The position numbers were made by a program, and so were the translations under genes. From NCBI GenBank assembly GCA_009667805.1, contig CM019065.1, positions 153,672,101-153,736,100 on the forward strand: a DNA stretch of 64,000 nucleotides, written 5' to 3'. Positions within the stretch are counted from its first letter, which is position 1, and each line of letters opens with the position of its first letter. Origin of the DNA: Leptobrachium leishanense (taxonomy: Eukaryota > Chordata > Amphibia > Anura > Megophryidae). A model generated the notes under the pieces. It was not told the DNA's origin, made no database searches, and saw nothing but the letters and a program-made list of their open reading frames with translations. Below, one piece after another: positions 10,533 through 23,565 of this stretch.

Positions 10533-12898
10533 AAAGCATCAGTCAAGCGGCCCTGGCCTTCACCGCTATTCCTCTGATCACCTGCAGCCTCAGAAGCACG
10601 TGTGTCAGCACTTGGTAATCTACCAGTGCCTGGAAAGGTGTTACACAAGTGTCGCTTTAGAGTGTCCTCAAGTTTTGTCATCCTGTGCTCCCTCTGTGCG
10701 GGCAGGATGAGCTCTGCAACTTTCCCCTTGTATCGTGGATCAAGAAGGGTTGCCAACCAGTAATGATCCCTCTCCTTGATAGCACGAATCCTGGGGTCCT
10801 TTAGCAGGCTTTGCATCATTAAGGAGCCCATGCAATGTAGGTTGGAGGTGGCATTATCTGCCGAGTCTTCCTGGTCAATGAGGATGACCGTACAGTGCAC
10901 TTCCTCCTCCCAGCCACGCACAAGCCCTTCTGTTTCTGAGCACACAAAACCCTCCCTTGAGGAATCCCCACCTTCAATGCCCCCACTACTTAAATAGTCC
11001 TCCTCCTCCTCCTCCTGTCTGATCTGAGTAGGACCCGCTAGAATGCTGTCTGCGGAAAGACTGGGGCCTTGAGAGCAAGGGAAGGCCTCCTCTTCCTCCC
11101 GCTGCTCTGCCTCTAGAGCCACATCTATAATTCCCCGCAGAGTGTGCTCCAGCAGGAACACTAAAGGAATTGTGTCACTGATGCATGCACTGTCCCTGCT
11201 CACCATCCTCGTTGCCTCCTCAAATGGTGACAGTACAGTGCATGCATCCTTGATCATCAGCCACTGCGGGGGGGGGAAACCAAGTTGACCTGAACCTGTC
11301 CTTGTGCCATACTCACACAGGTACTCGTTGATGGCCCTCTGCTGCTTGTGCAGATGCTGCAGCATTGCTAATGTCGAGTTCCACCTGGTGGGCATGTCAC
11401 AGATCAGACGGTTTGTGGGAAGGTGGAATTCTCTTTGAATTTCTGCCAGGTGAACGCTTGCTGGGAATGACCGTCTGAGGTGGCTGCAGACTTTTCTGAC
11501 CTGGATGAGAAGCTCTGGCAGCCCTGGGTACTTGGTTAGGAAACGCTGTACCACCAGATTTAGGACGTGTGCTAGGCATGGTACATGCGTCAATTTACCC
11601 TTGCATAGGGCGGAGAGAAGGTTGCTGCCATTATCGCAGACGATCATTCCCAGCTCAAGCTGGCGTGGTGTTAACCATCTCTGCACCTTCTGCACCTGCC
11701 CCTGCAGAGCTGACAGAATTTCTGGCCCGGTGTGGCTCCTGTCCCCTAAACAAACCAGCTCAAGCACAGTATGGCATCTTTTTGCTTGAGCCATTGCGTA
11801 GACCCTGTCAGGCGTCGGTTTAACTGCCACTTCACCAAAGACAGAGAAGGAGGAGGAGGAGGAAGAGGGAGAGGTGGTGGTGGTGGAGCAGACAGACCTC
11901 ATACAAGCAGATTTCTGGAGGCGTGGTGGATGAACAAGCTCCAGCACAGAGCCCCGTCTTGGATCCCTCCCAGCTGCGATCAGAGTTACCCAGTGTGCCG
12001 TGAACGAAATGTAACGACCCTGTCCATGCTTGCTGGACCACGTGTCTAAAGTCACATGCACCATGCTGCTGACTGCCTTTCCCAATGACTGGATAACATT
12101 GTCTTCCACGTGCTGGTATAGTGCTGGAATGGCCTTGCGTGAAAAGTAATGACGTTTTGGAACCTGCCACTGTGGTACAGCACATTCAGCAAATTCACGG
12201 AAAGGAGCAGAGTCCACCAGCTGGAAAGGCAGCAGCTGCAATGCGAGTAATTTTGCTAAGCTGGCATTTAAACGCTGTGCTTGGGGATGGTTGGGACTAT
12301 ATTTTCTCTTTCGCTGCAGCAGCTGCGGCAACGTAATCTGACTACGTAAATCTTCAGCTACTGGGATGATGTCACATTGTGAGGAAGGACCTGCTGGTAC
12401 ATCCATTACTGTAGCATCATCCCTGTCGGTGGAGGTTGTAGGCAATGACATGGCAGGACATACAGTGTGGGTAGAGACAGATGAGGAGGAGGAGGACCTA
12501 CGCAAAGTTTTGCGCCAACGGGATGCGTGGCACTTGTTCATATGTCGCCTCAAGCACGTGGTACCCAAGTGTCCAGTGTTTATCCCACGCTTCAGCCTCC
12601 TCTGACATAGACTACAAATAGCAACGGTGGGGTCTGCTGCACATTTCTTAAAGAACTCCCAGACAGCAGAGTTCCTGCATGTGTTTTTTGAGACAACAGC
12701 GCTCTGCACCGGAGCAGCTCTGACATCTGATGCCTTGGACTGGCTAGTGCTACGGTTGGTCACAGAGGATGTTGTGCCTCGTGTTTGCTGTGCCTCCTCC
12801 TCCTCCTCCTCCCCCTCCTCCTCACTTGATTCCTCAGTTCGATCTGGCACCCAGGTGGAGTCAGTGACCTCCTCATCATCAATGTCATCTTCACCCCC
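10533..12898 (-). pseudogene. hAT transposase, BED finger and catalytic core
   Basis: A single open - frame of nearly 790 codons. In order it has an acidic stretch (EESSEEEGEEEEEEAQQ), a BED-type zinc finger (AVWEFFKKC, then CSLCQRRL, then LRRHMNKCH), the first catalytic aspartate region (VTLDTWSSKHGQGRYISFTA), the second (MIVCDNGSNLLSA), the conserved C/H region (THVPCLAHVLNLVVQ) and the RW motif (MPTRWNSTLAMLQHL). The frame itself is undamaged. It is cut upstream by Tc1 at 12901 and downstream by the Gypsy LTR at 10532, where the frame runs artefactually into LTR sequence. The protein would cut and paste the 577-18458 element. It is closest in style to ZBED/Ac-like hAT transposases. Confidence 0.92.
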
Positions 12899-12900
12899 TA

Positions 12901-14514
<1,614 letters not shown>

Positions 14515-14516
14515 TA

Positions 14517-15057
14517 TCTCCTCGTCACTGGAGCCAACTTGGCAGTATGCTGCAGCTGCTGGGGCAACATGAGTGCCAGTTATTTGTGTGTCATCACTAG
14601 CACCCCCTTCCTCTAGGTTGATTATACTCCCTTGCTCAACCTCAGAGATTGAATCAGAGCACTGTACTTGCTGCGCATCCTCAAGCAGCATGTCACTCTC
14701 ATTGTAGTCAAACAATTCAGCTGACTCCTCCGTGTGTGATAGCGAGGCTACGGCAGGAGTAGCTGTGGACATAGAGGCTGCATTAGATGCTTTGGCAGCT
14801 GCGGTGGACTGCAAAGCCCTAGAAGCCTGGCTGGCAGAGGAGGATGAGGATGGCCTGGCTATCCAATCAACCAAATCCTCTGTATGTTGCTGCAGGTTAA
14901 GAAGACGGCCAGCACCAGTTATAAAGGACAAGCGTGCCCCTGCAGAGGATGCACCACGTCCACCACGACCAGAAACACAGCCTTCTGACACAGGGGCTGC
15001 TTGCCCTCTTATCTGTGTCTGGGAGCGTCTGCCTGTCCTTTTTGTTCTTTCAGACAT
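14517..15057 (-). pseudogene. hAT transposase, N-terminal segment
   Basis: The frame on - starts at 15057 (MSERTKRTGRRSQTQIRG). It is rich in Ser/Ala/Gly and then acidic (DYNESDMLLEDAQQV, then VGSSDEE) until the Tc1 insertion at 14514. It has no recognised fold; low-complexity N-terminal regions are usual upstream of BED fingers. Coding continues across Tc1 into the acidic run at 12898. The start is the first Met of the open frame and is likely but not proven. Confidence 0.7.
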
Positions 15058-15129
15058 GGTGAGTGATATATAGATTAATATATACAGAACTCTGATTCAA
15101 CTCTGGTATAAAGATTTAAAGAACTCTGG

Positions 15130-16830
15130 TATAACTCAGTGAGACACACTGATAGCTGGCAGCCAGTGACAAGAGACAGATCACCTCAATTCACAAATGT
15201 TTTGTAGAAATTAGTGAGCCCAGAAATACAGCGTGGTACTGTTTGTGTGACGAGACACAGATCACCTTAATTCACAAATGTTTTAAAGAAATTAGTGAGC
15301 CCCAAAAAAACTTGCTGGCTGTGTGATGAGACACAGAAGATCACCTTAATTCACAAGTGTTTTAAAGAAATTAGTGAGCCCCAAAATACAGCGTGGTACT
15401 GTTTGTATGACGAGACACAGATCACCTTAATTCACAAGTGTTTTAAAGAAATTAGTGAGCCCCAAAAAAACTTGCTGGCTGTGTGACGAGACACAGAAGA
15501 TCACCTCAATTCACAAATGTTTTAAATAAATTAGTGAGCCCCAAAATACAGCGTGGTACTGTTTGTGTGACGAGACTGTACCGATGAGCCCCCTATAGGG
15601 TGATGGGGAGCCCCCAATCTGCGGAGATTGAAGCCTTAAGGGCAGGTATACAGATTCCAGGGAACAAACCAGGATATTACAGGAATTAGAAAGATCCCGA
15701 AGCCCTGACTGAGATCCTTGAAAGGTGGTCTCAAAATACTAACTAAGCTAGGTCTGCAAGGTGTATAAAACATAAACCAGACATACAATGAATGCAGGTA
15801 TTACACGGATAAATAAGCACGGTACGGGGACAGACAGAAGAGAGATCCAAATACAAGAGCCAAAGGTCATACACGGAATATCATAACTAGAGGGGTCAGA
15901 CAAGAGAGAGATCCTAAACACATGAACCAGCTGTCATACACAGAATATCAAAGTTAACCAGCACACAGGGACTAGGCAAGAAAGACTATCCTGGTCCAAG
16001 GATCAAGGGGAATCCTGGTCCTACATATAGGGCAGAACAGGTCATGTGACCGCAGACCAATAAGCCCAACAGATGGCCTGCAGCCTGAAAACAAAAACAA
16101 ACAGGAATCCCTGCTACCACCAGCAGGGGGCAAGGCCGAGACGTGACAGAGACACAGATCACCTTAATTCACAAGTGTTTTAAAGAAATTAGTGAGCCCC
16201 AAAAAAACTTGCTGGCTGTGTGACGAGACACAGAAGATCACCTTAATTCACAAGTGTTTTGAAGAAATTAGTGAGCCCCAAAATACAGCGTGGTACTGTT
16301 TGTATGACGAGACACAGATCACCTTAATTCACAAGTGTTTTAAAGAAATTAGTGAGCCCCAAAAAAACTTGCTGGCTGTGTGACGAGACACAGAAGATCA
16401 CCTTAATTCACAAGTGTTTTAAAGAAATTAGTGAGCCCCAAAATACAGCGTGGTACTGTTTGTATGACGAGACACAGATCACCTTAATTCACAAGTGTTT
16501 TAAAGAAATTAGTGAGCCCCAAAAAAACTTGCTGGCTGTGTGACGAGACACAGAAGATCACCTCAATTCACAAATGTTTTAAATAAATTAGTGAACCCCA
16601 AAATACAGCGTGGTACTGTTTGTGTGACGAGACACAGATCAACTTAATTCACAAGTGTTTTGAAGAAATTAGTGAGCCCCAAAATACAGCGTGGTACTGT
16701 TTGTATGACGAGACACAGATCACCTTAATTCACAAGTGTTTTAAAGAAATTAGTGAGCCCCAAAAGAACTTGCTGGCTGTGTGACGAGACACAGAAGATC
16801 ACCTCAATTCACAAATGTTTTAAATAAAGT
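15130..16830. repeat. Tandem array of alternating 76/84-bp units (160-bp dimer), hAT right subterminal region
   Basis: Units contain GACGAGACACAGATCACC, TTAATTCACAAGTG and TTAGTGAGCCCCAAAA. Successive units alternate between a TACAGCGTGGTACTG and an AAAACTTGCTGGCTG variant, giving a 160-bp higher-order repeat. The array is split by a solo LTR (15577-16148). More diverged units continue to about 17060. Confidence 0.88.
15577..16148. mobile_element. Solo LTR in the tandem array
   Basis: 572 bp beginning TGTACCGATG and ending GACGTGACA (TG...CA termini), flanked by the perfect 5-bp duplication GAGAC (15572-15576, 16149-16153). There are no internal coding sequences, so it is what remains after LTR-LTR recombination. 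It is unrelated to the 3155-10532 LTRs. Confidence 0.85.
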
Positions 16831-17193
16831 TGTAAACCCCAAAAAAACTTGCTGGCACAGTGACAAGACACACATCACCTAAATTCCCTGATATTTGGTA
16901 GCAATGAGACCCAAAAAGACTTGCTGGCACAGTGACAAGACCCAGAAAATCACCTCAATTCACAAATGTTTTAAATAAAGTTGTAAACCCCAAAAAAACT
17001 TGCTGGCACAGTGACAAGACACACATCACCTAAATTCCCTGATATTTGGTCGAAATGAGACCCCCCCAGACCCCCCCCAGTAGCGTGGCAGACCGGCAGT
17101 AACAACACACACAACTATCTCCTTTGAAATCTCCTCTGAAATGCGTGCAGAAGCGCTGCGTGGAAACCTTATATAGTGTGCTGCGGGACTTAG

Positions 17194-18065
17194 TAGGGAT
17201 GTGCGTTTCGGGTTTTGGAATTTCGGAATTTTCACGAAATTTCCCGATTCGTGTCTTCAGATTCGGCTGAATTTCCGAATCGGGTCAGACCCGAAAACCG
17301 ACAGATCCGAAAAGTTTTCCGAGCCGAAACGAAAAAATTTCGGATTTTTCGAATGGACTTGAAATGTGCCAAATCGAAATTTATTTTTGCTCTATTCATG
17401 ATTTCGGTTCCATTCGTGATTTCGGTTCCATTTCGGTAATTCTGGACATCGTATATTTAACTATTATCGGTTATATCGCTGATTCTGTAAATTTTGTATT
17501 TGTAAATGCGTATCACTTGTTTCTTGTGGCATTTGGGTCAGTTTAGCGTTTTTTAAATTGTTTTGTTCATTTTTTTTGTTCCTTGGCTTTCATACCATTT
17601 TAATATGATTAAATAAAGTTGTGAAATGTATATTCATAAGAAAAAAAGGATCTTTATTTAATAAAAAAAAAACACGATAGAATCGCCAGAATTATCGTAT
17701 CGACGGAATGAATTATCGGATCCAAAAACAAACCAAAAATTTATTGTATAAAAAGATATAAAGTATAAAAAAAGTAAACCATAGTAGTTTACGTCAGAAC
17801 GAATAGAGTTAGACACTTTGAAACGAGAAGAACAGACGTTCCGAAAAAACGAAAATTTCTGAAATCACGAAAAGTCGATACAAAAAACGAGCAAAGTGAG
17901 CCGAAAACACGAAAAATGGTCGATATTCCAAAAAAAAATGTACACGAAAAACGAGCCGAACCGAACCGAAACAGAAATCGGTCGAAACGAGCCGAATCGA
18001 AAATTTTAAACATCCAAACAAATCGAACCGAATCGAAACGAAAAAAAAATCGGTGCACAAGCCTA
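17194..18065. mobile_element. hAT MITE, CGAAA-rich family
   Basis: TAGGGATGTGCGTTTCGGG at the left and CGGTGCACAAGCCTA at the right, with a perfect 8-bp duplication GGACTTAG (17186-17193, 18066-18073). Both arms are dense in TTCGG/CGAAA. The A/T-rich centre (17570-17690) contains a block also found at 25560-25640. Confidence 0.9.
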
Positions 18066-18119
18066 GGACTTAGCTCTGTGTGCCCATGATTGGGCAAAAT
18101 TTGCCCAATCAGGACTCTG

Positions 18120-18252
18120 AGCGGTGATTGGCATAGTGTTGCCCATTCCCCCCCATATATATGTCCACTACCCCCCTCCTCCCCATATGCTTTGGCAATG
18201 CTAAAATGTATTTGGTCCTGCCAATAAAGCTTATTTTGATTTGATTTGATTT
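18120..18252 (+). mobile_element. LINE 3' tail with TTGAT repeats
   Basis: The stretch ending GGCAATGCTAAAATGTATTT...AATAAAGCTTATTTTGATTTGATTTGAT is nearly the same as the 3' end of the LINE fragment at 57700-58216. Only the tail is present here, as expected for 5'-truncated target-primed insertion. Confidence 0.7.
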
Positions 18253-18466
18253 GTGTTGAACCAGTCTTGCACCAGACCTGTTGTCAGGTGCAAGGCTGTA
18301 GCCAATTACGAGCTTCAGGCCAGTGGGAAAATGCATTGTGGTCCATTGTGGTCGAACATGCGGCGAACACCCGGAAATGTTCAGTGTTCGCGATCCGCTC
18401 GAACAGGCTAAGTTCGGGTCGAACGCCGAACCATCCGAACCCGAACAGCTCATTCCTAATCTTTAT

Positions 18467-18677
18467 ACTACTTTTCTTCCCACACTTCACATTCTCTTGC
18501 AGTGCTTGTACTCTCTTTCTGAATTTTCTGTCTCTTCCTTCACATCTATTGCTTTAACCCCCTTTCTCTCCCCCCCTTTTTTTTTATTTCTCTTCCTCTC
18601 CTCTGCCCTACCCACCCTTTGCCCTTGTCAGCGGCATCCCAATACATGGCTCGTCCTTCCCGCAGCCGGCTAGGGCC
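18467..18677. other. Pyrimidine-rich stretch before the L1 fragment
   Basis: T/C-rich sequence directly upstream of the L1 ORF2 start. It is probably the L1 inter-ORF or 5' sequence. No other feature seen. Confidence 0.35.
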
Positions 18678-20300
18678 ATGTATAAAAAACAGCCTCTTTG
18701 TTTAGGCTCATACAATGTGAAGGGGCTTAACGCTCCAGAAAAACGCACAAAAATCTTGCGGGAGCTACGAGCTCATCGGGTTTCTGTGGCGTTTCTTCAG
18801 GAAACGCATTTTCGGTGTGGTTCCGCACCTACTCTCCGAGACTGTTATTATTCACAAGGATATTTCAGTGATTACTCTGGGGGTGGGGGAATCGCGCGGC
18901 ACGGCCATTTTGATAGTACACCATGTCCCCTTTTTAGAAGAGGACGGACCCCGAGGGTAGATTCCTCTTTGTCCAGGGATCTGTGGAAGGGACGGTGTAC
19001 ACATTCACTAATATCTACTTACCTAACAAGATGCAGCACCACGTCTTGTCGTCTATCCTTGCTGCCCTATCGACTTTTCAGTCGGGTGTGGTGGTAGTAT
19101 CCGGAGATTTCAATGTAGCCCTGGAACCCAATAGAGATACTTCCTCTGGCTCGTCCTCAGTGCCCCCCAACATCCTCCGCCATATGCGACGCACCTTGGA
19201 TTCATACTGATTGGTAGACATATGGCATGCCTTCCATGCAGGTGAAAAAGAATACATATTTTATTCCGCAGCGCACCACACGTACTCCCGCCTAGACTAC
19301 TTCTTCATGCCTCAACATTGCATGGATCAAGTGGTCCGGGCAGATATCTTTGTGCGCACTTGGTCTGACCATGCACTGCCGTGTGCTGCTATTCGCTCTC
19401 CCCTTTATGTCCCCAAGGAACGCACATGGCGTCTTAACCTGTCCCTCCTCTCTGACCCCGCTCTGCTGGACGAAGCTGGCCAAGTGCTACAGGACTACTT
19501 CTGCGAGAACACGCCGGAGGAAGTCTCGGAGGCTACTATATGGGAAGCGCACAAAGCGGTTATCAGGGGTTTTCTGATAAGCAAAGGGTCCGCAATGAAG
19601 AAACTTAAATGTGAACAAAAGGACTCGCCGTTCGATAACATCAGAACCTTGGAGTCCTCCCATGCGGAATCCGGCGACCCGCAGGTGTTCCAACAACTGA
19701 CGTCGGCTAGACGACAATTAACGGATCTGTTGACGGCAAACCTCAAACACTTGGCCGCAAGGACCAAATCCTTTTTTGCGTTAAATGATAATAAGCTGGG
19801 ACATCTCCTTGCGTGCATTCTAAGCTCTCAGTAACATAAGGCCTTTATTTCACGTATTCGTGGTTCAGGTTCCACGGAAATTACGCACCCATCGCTGATT
19901 GCGAAAGCGTTCCGTCACTATTATGGGCGACTATACTCTATTCAAGCAGACCAATACCCAAACCTTGATGATTCCGCTATAGTTGCATACTTAAGACGTA
20001 ATAGTCATCACAAACTCTCGCCAACGAAAGCCGCAGATCTCGGTGCACCCATAACCCTTCCAGAACTACTGAAGGCGATGAAAGATTCTAAGACTGGTTG
20101 TTGACCGGGACCCGATGGTTTACCTCTGGAATATTACAAAGTCTTTCCGGATGTACTACCTTCACGCTTACTTACCTTGTTTAATTCTCTCACCAAAAGG
20201 TGTCCGACTTCACTCTGCCACACTCAAGGCCTCCATTTCCCTGATCCTGAAGCCCGATAAAGATCCGTTACTCTGCTCTAGTTACAGGCCTATCTCCCTT
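18678..20300 (+). pseudogene. L1/Tx1-type LINE ORF2: endonuclease and start of reverse transcriptase
   Basis: The ATG at 18678 opens an apurinic-endonuclease domain: LGSYNVKGLNAPEKRTKIL (catalytic Asn), VAFLQETHF (catalytic Glu), VVSGDFNVALEPNRD (catalytic Asp/Asn), YSRLDYFF and TWSDHALP (the SDH catalytic motif). A frameshift lies near 18870 and an in-frame TGA ends the frame at 19210, with continuation to 19834. After another stop, PGPDGLPLEYYK and LILKPDKDPLLCSSYRPISL mark the beginning of the RT domain. The copy ends at about 20300, where a SINE tail takes over. It is a dead 3'-truncated or interrupted copy. Confidence 0.87.
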
Positions 20301-20301
20301 C

Positions 20302-20400
20302 TTTTTTTTTTGAGAAAGGATTTTACCAGGAAGGATACATTGAGATTTCTCTCGTTTTCAAGTATGACTATGTCCTGGGTGGCGAGTATTTACCGTTAAG
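20302..20400 (-). mobile_element. SINE 3'-tail fragment
   Basis: TTTTACCAGGAAGGATACAT...CTGGGTGGCGAGTATTTACC matches the left parts of the fuller SINE copies at 26296-26500 and 47527-47738. The tRNA-like head is absent, so this is a 5'-truncated copy. Confidence 0.75.
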
Positions 20401-20404
20401 TACA

Positions 20405-20830
20405 CACAAGCAGAAATGTTCAGTGGCCAAAACTTGTACCTCCACCGAGAACTCAAATGGCCAAACCAGAAAATCAGTGGTTTCCCCAAACCAGTGTACA
20501 GACAAATGGAAAAAAATACGTATCTGGTGACGCGATGGTAGTCACTCTTGAGTTTCAGGTGGTTCTTAGTGCACAGAACCAGCTGAGGAAGCCATACGAA
20601 CTGGCGAAACGCGTCCTGGTAAACTGGCTGTGCAATCTGTAATTGTTTTTACTACAAGTCCCCGCTGTTCTGGAATTCGCAAGGGTTTCGTGGTCTTAAC
20701 CTGTGAATAAGTCCACTAGCACTTCGACCTACAGCTTGGTCTATGAGCTCCACCAAATGTGAGTTGGCACTTTACATCTAATCTATATTCCATTTGGAGT
20801 CGTTTATTATCTGCACAAGAAAGTTTTATG
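20405..20830 (+). mobile_element. Probable Penelope-like pseudo-LTR fragment with a hammerhead ribozyme
   Basis: No coding sequence. The main evidence is the complete hammerhead fold at 20571-20633, of the short-stem-III kind known from Penelope-like elements. The borders are uncertain: a SINE tail on the left, TTAA-family modules on the right. Confidence 0.5.
20571..20633 (+). ncRNA. Hammerhead ribozyme, type I, minimal stem III
   Basis: The catalytic core fits the consensus: CTGAGGA (CUGANGA, 20583-20589), GAAA (20606-20609) and a GTC cleavage triplet (20613-20615). Stem I pairs ACCAG (20578-20582) with CTGGT (20616-20620) and extends through an internal loop to GCACAG/CTGTGC. Stem II pairs GCCA (20591-20594) with TGGC (20602-20605). 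Stem III is only A-U plus C-G closed by GC, as in newt satellite and Penelope-like hammerheads, which act best as dimers. Predicted self-cleavage is after 20615. Confidence 0.75.
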
Positions 20831-20864
20831 GTTGGAAAAGGCAATGGTATGGTAACGTTTGGTA

Positions 20865-21866
20865 TGGTTGGAAAGGCAATGCTCTGGCCGATCCAACGAT
20901 ACCAAACATTAACCCCTAGCTGCCACGGATTGGGAGATATGGGGTTCCAATTAACTCCCTATCTCCACCATTGGTGGCAGCTAGGGGTTAACTCCAGAAC
21001 TTTATCCGAGGTCCCGATGTGAAACATCAGGACTTTGGATAGATTTTGACTATTTTTTTTTCACTCCGGGATAGTCAAAATAAAAAAAAAAACTTTATTT
21101 TTTTTAAATTGATTTATTTTTTAATATTTTTTATTTAATTTTTAATTTTTTTACTTAACTTTTAACATGGTCATGTTTGCTATGGTTGGAAATGCCATGC
21201 TCTGGCCGATCCAACGATACCAAACATTAACCCCTAGCTGCCACAGATCGGGAGATACGGGGATCATTGGAACCCTCTATCTCCACCATTGGTGGCAACT
21301 AGGGGTTAACTCCAGAACTTACTCTATCCGACGTCCCAATGTGAAACATCGGGACTTTGGATAGATTTCGACTATTTATTTTTTTTCATCCTGTTGCTGT
21401 CCAGCATCCTGCGCGTTAGAAAATCAGAATGCTTATATTTTAAACGGCAGATTTACTCTATCCGATAGAGTAAGTCTTCCGTCCGTTAAACATATAGGCA
21501 TTCTGATTTTCTAACGATCAGGACGCTGGACAGCAATAGTGCTATCCAGCGTCCTGATCGTTAGAAAATCATAATGCTTATTTGTACGGAACGCACAGAA
21601 GACTTACTCTATCCAAAGTTCCGATGTGAAACATCGGGACTTTGGATAGATTTCAACTATCCGAAAGTGAAAAAAAATAAATGGTCGAAATCTATCCAAA
21701 GTCCCGATGTGAAACATCGGGACTTCAGATAGAGTAACTTCTGGAGTTAACCCTAGTTGCCACCAATGGTGGAGATAGGGGGTTTCAATGACAGCTAGCG
21801 GTTAATGTTTGGTATCATTGGTTCGGCCAGAGCATGGCCTTTCCAACCATACCAAACATGACCATG
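20865..21866. repeat. Direct and inverted modules of the TTAA MITE family
   Basis: A module with TGGTATGGTTGGAAAGGCAA, then TTAACCCCTAGCTGCCA, TCTCCACCATTGGTGGCA and CCGATGTGAAACATC appears at about 20868-21060 and 21165-21375. It appears again inverted at about 21640-21866. The long inverted repeat suggests rearranged or back-to-back MITE copies. AT-rich filler lies at 21050-21160. Confidence 0.65.
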
Positions 21867-22111
21867 TTAACCCTTTCGCTGCTGAGGCATTCCACACCTC
21901 TGTGCTGAGGTCATTTTTACCGGTTTCGCTCATCATGTTTAACCGCGTTTTGAAGCCTTATTTTAATATATGACCCAGACATATTATATATCGTTCTTTC
22001 CGGCAGACTCGGTAGATTCATAATATGTCATTTTTATATGTATACGTCATGTCCTGTCTGTATATTATAACAAAAAATGCAAGAAAATTTGAATTTTCAA
22101 TAATTTACAAT

Positions 22112-22986
22112 CAGGGTTATCCAAAGAGATCCGAATTGCTTGAGAAAGGTAACCGGACGCTGAAAATCAGCGTACGGTTACCTTTCTTGACCATTCGGCT
22201 ATCCAGAGAGCAGGCAATTCGCCAAATCCTAGCGAATTGCCTGAACATACGGTGCCTGTTCGGTGCCTGTTCGAGGGCAGTGAAATCCCCATGAAAAAGC
22301 ACTGCTTCGGCTATTCAGAGAACACAAACCAGCAGTGAAAGGTTCCCCTAATGCCCTGCCATTCGGTGGTTTAATTCGGCAAGTTAATTCAGGAGAATCC
22401 CATAGACTTCAATGTTAAAAATATTCCCGTTTTAATTCAATATCTAATAAACCGTTCATTATAAAATTCTGCAGTAAAGAGTCTCTTTATTTATAGATTT
22501 TTTAGGATACTTTAAGCATTTTTCTGATTTTTTTTTTAAAAAAGTCCTATTTTTTTTTTATTTATTTTTTTCAGTTTACTTATTTTTTTTGTAACAGCCC
22601 TTTTTATTATCATTCCCTGGACCTCCTGTGTAAATTTCAGACATTTTCGCTCAGTAGTTTCTTTGCAAACAGCGTTTCAATTTCACATTCATACAAACGG
22701 TTTTGCTAATTTATTCACCTCCCTCGTCTGCGGTCTCGGCTCCTGCTCGGGCTTTTCGATGGGTTTGTCCAGATGTTTTTGTGGCTTTTCAGCTTGCACT
22801 CGGTGGGTTTTGCGGTTAGTTTTCGTCAGGTTTGCAGCAGCCTTTCCCTGCAATTTGGGGACCCTGTGGTGCTTGCTGAATACACCGCAGGGTCACCGAA
22901 ATGGGATCGGCAAAATGAACCGAATTGAAGAGAACGAAAAGTCACCGAACGTGCGGTGACTTTTTGAATCTCTTTGGATAACTCTG
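22112..22986. mobile_element. Palindromic MITE, family CAGGGTTATCCAAAGAG (copy A)
   Basis: The inverted ends are CAGGGTTATCCAAAGAG and CTCTTTGGATAACTCTG. The 3-bp duplication is AAT (22109-22111, 22987-22989). The TTAA-family copy at 53.9 kb has the same surrounding sequence without it. Inside are short inverted segments such as GGTAACCGGACGCTGAAAAT. It has no coding capacity. Confidence 0.85.
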
Positions 22987-23115
22987 AATGTGTAAAGTTT
23001 TTTTTCACATTTTAATATGCGAGCATTTGCTTATGTTTTCTATGGGGTGCGCTTGTTAAGAAAATTAGAAATGGGGACTCGTTACATTTTTTTTGGGGAA
23101 AATTTTGCTATTTTA

Positions 23116-23565
23116 GGCTAGGGTCAGACAAGCGTGATTTCTACGGACTGTACGTCCGTGCACACGGACGTACGTCAGTACGGAAGACACAGTAGTGGCC
23201 ACACAGTCCGTTTTTTTCACTGACGTATATATTTTGACGGATGTAGGAGGGAAAATAAATTAAAAAGCAAAACCATTTTGTCCGTGAAAAATGCTGGACG
23301 CATAAATGCAGTCCGTCTGACCACGTTCCATCACTCACACACAAACCTATGCGGACGTTGCGGACGCAGCGCACTTTGTGCGGCCGTTCTAGTGGTTGTA
23401 CGTTCTTGCCTGCCTTGCGTCCATTTGCCGCGGCCGTGGTGCGTCCGTAGTTCAGTGGAGACGTACTTTGTGTAACAGGCTCCAATGGACTTTCTTTCAT
23501 GCTATCACGGATGTACTTTTAGGCGCAATCACGGACGTGAACACTACGCTCGTGTGACCCCAGCC
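23116..23565. mobile_element. PIF/Harbinger-type MITE, second copy
   Basis: GGCTAGGGTCAGACAAGCG at the left and the complement of GGCTGGGGTCACACGAGCG at the right, flanked by TTA (23113-23115, 23566-23568). Same family as 1992-2430, with the same CGGAC-rich interior. Confidence 0.87.

Noticed and set aside
15295..16543. Identical 63-codon + frames repeated at 160-bp steps
   Set aside because: They reflect the 160-bp dimeric tandem repeat, not genes.
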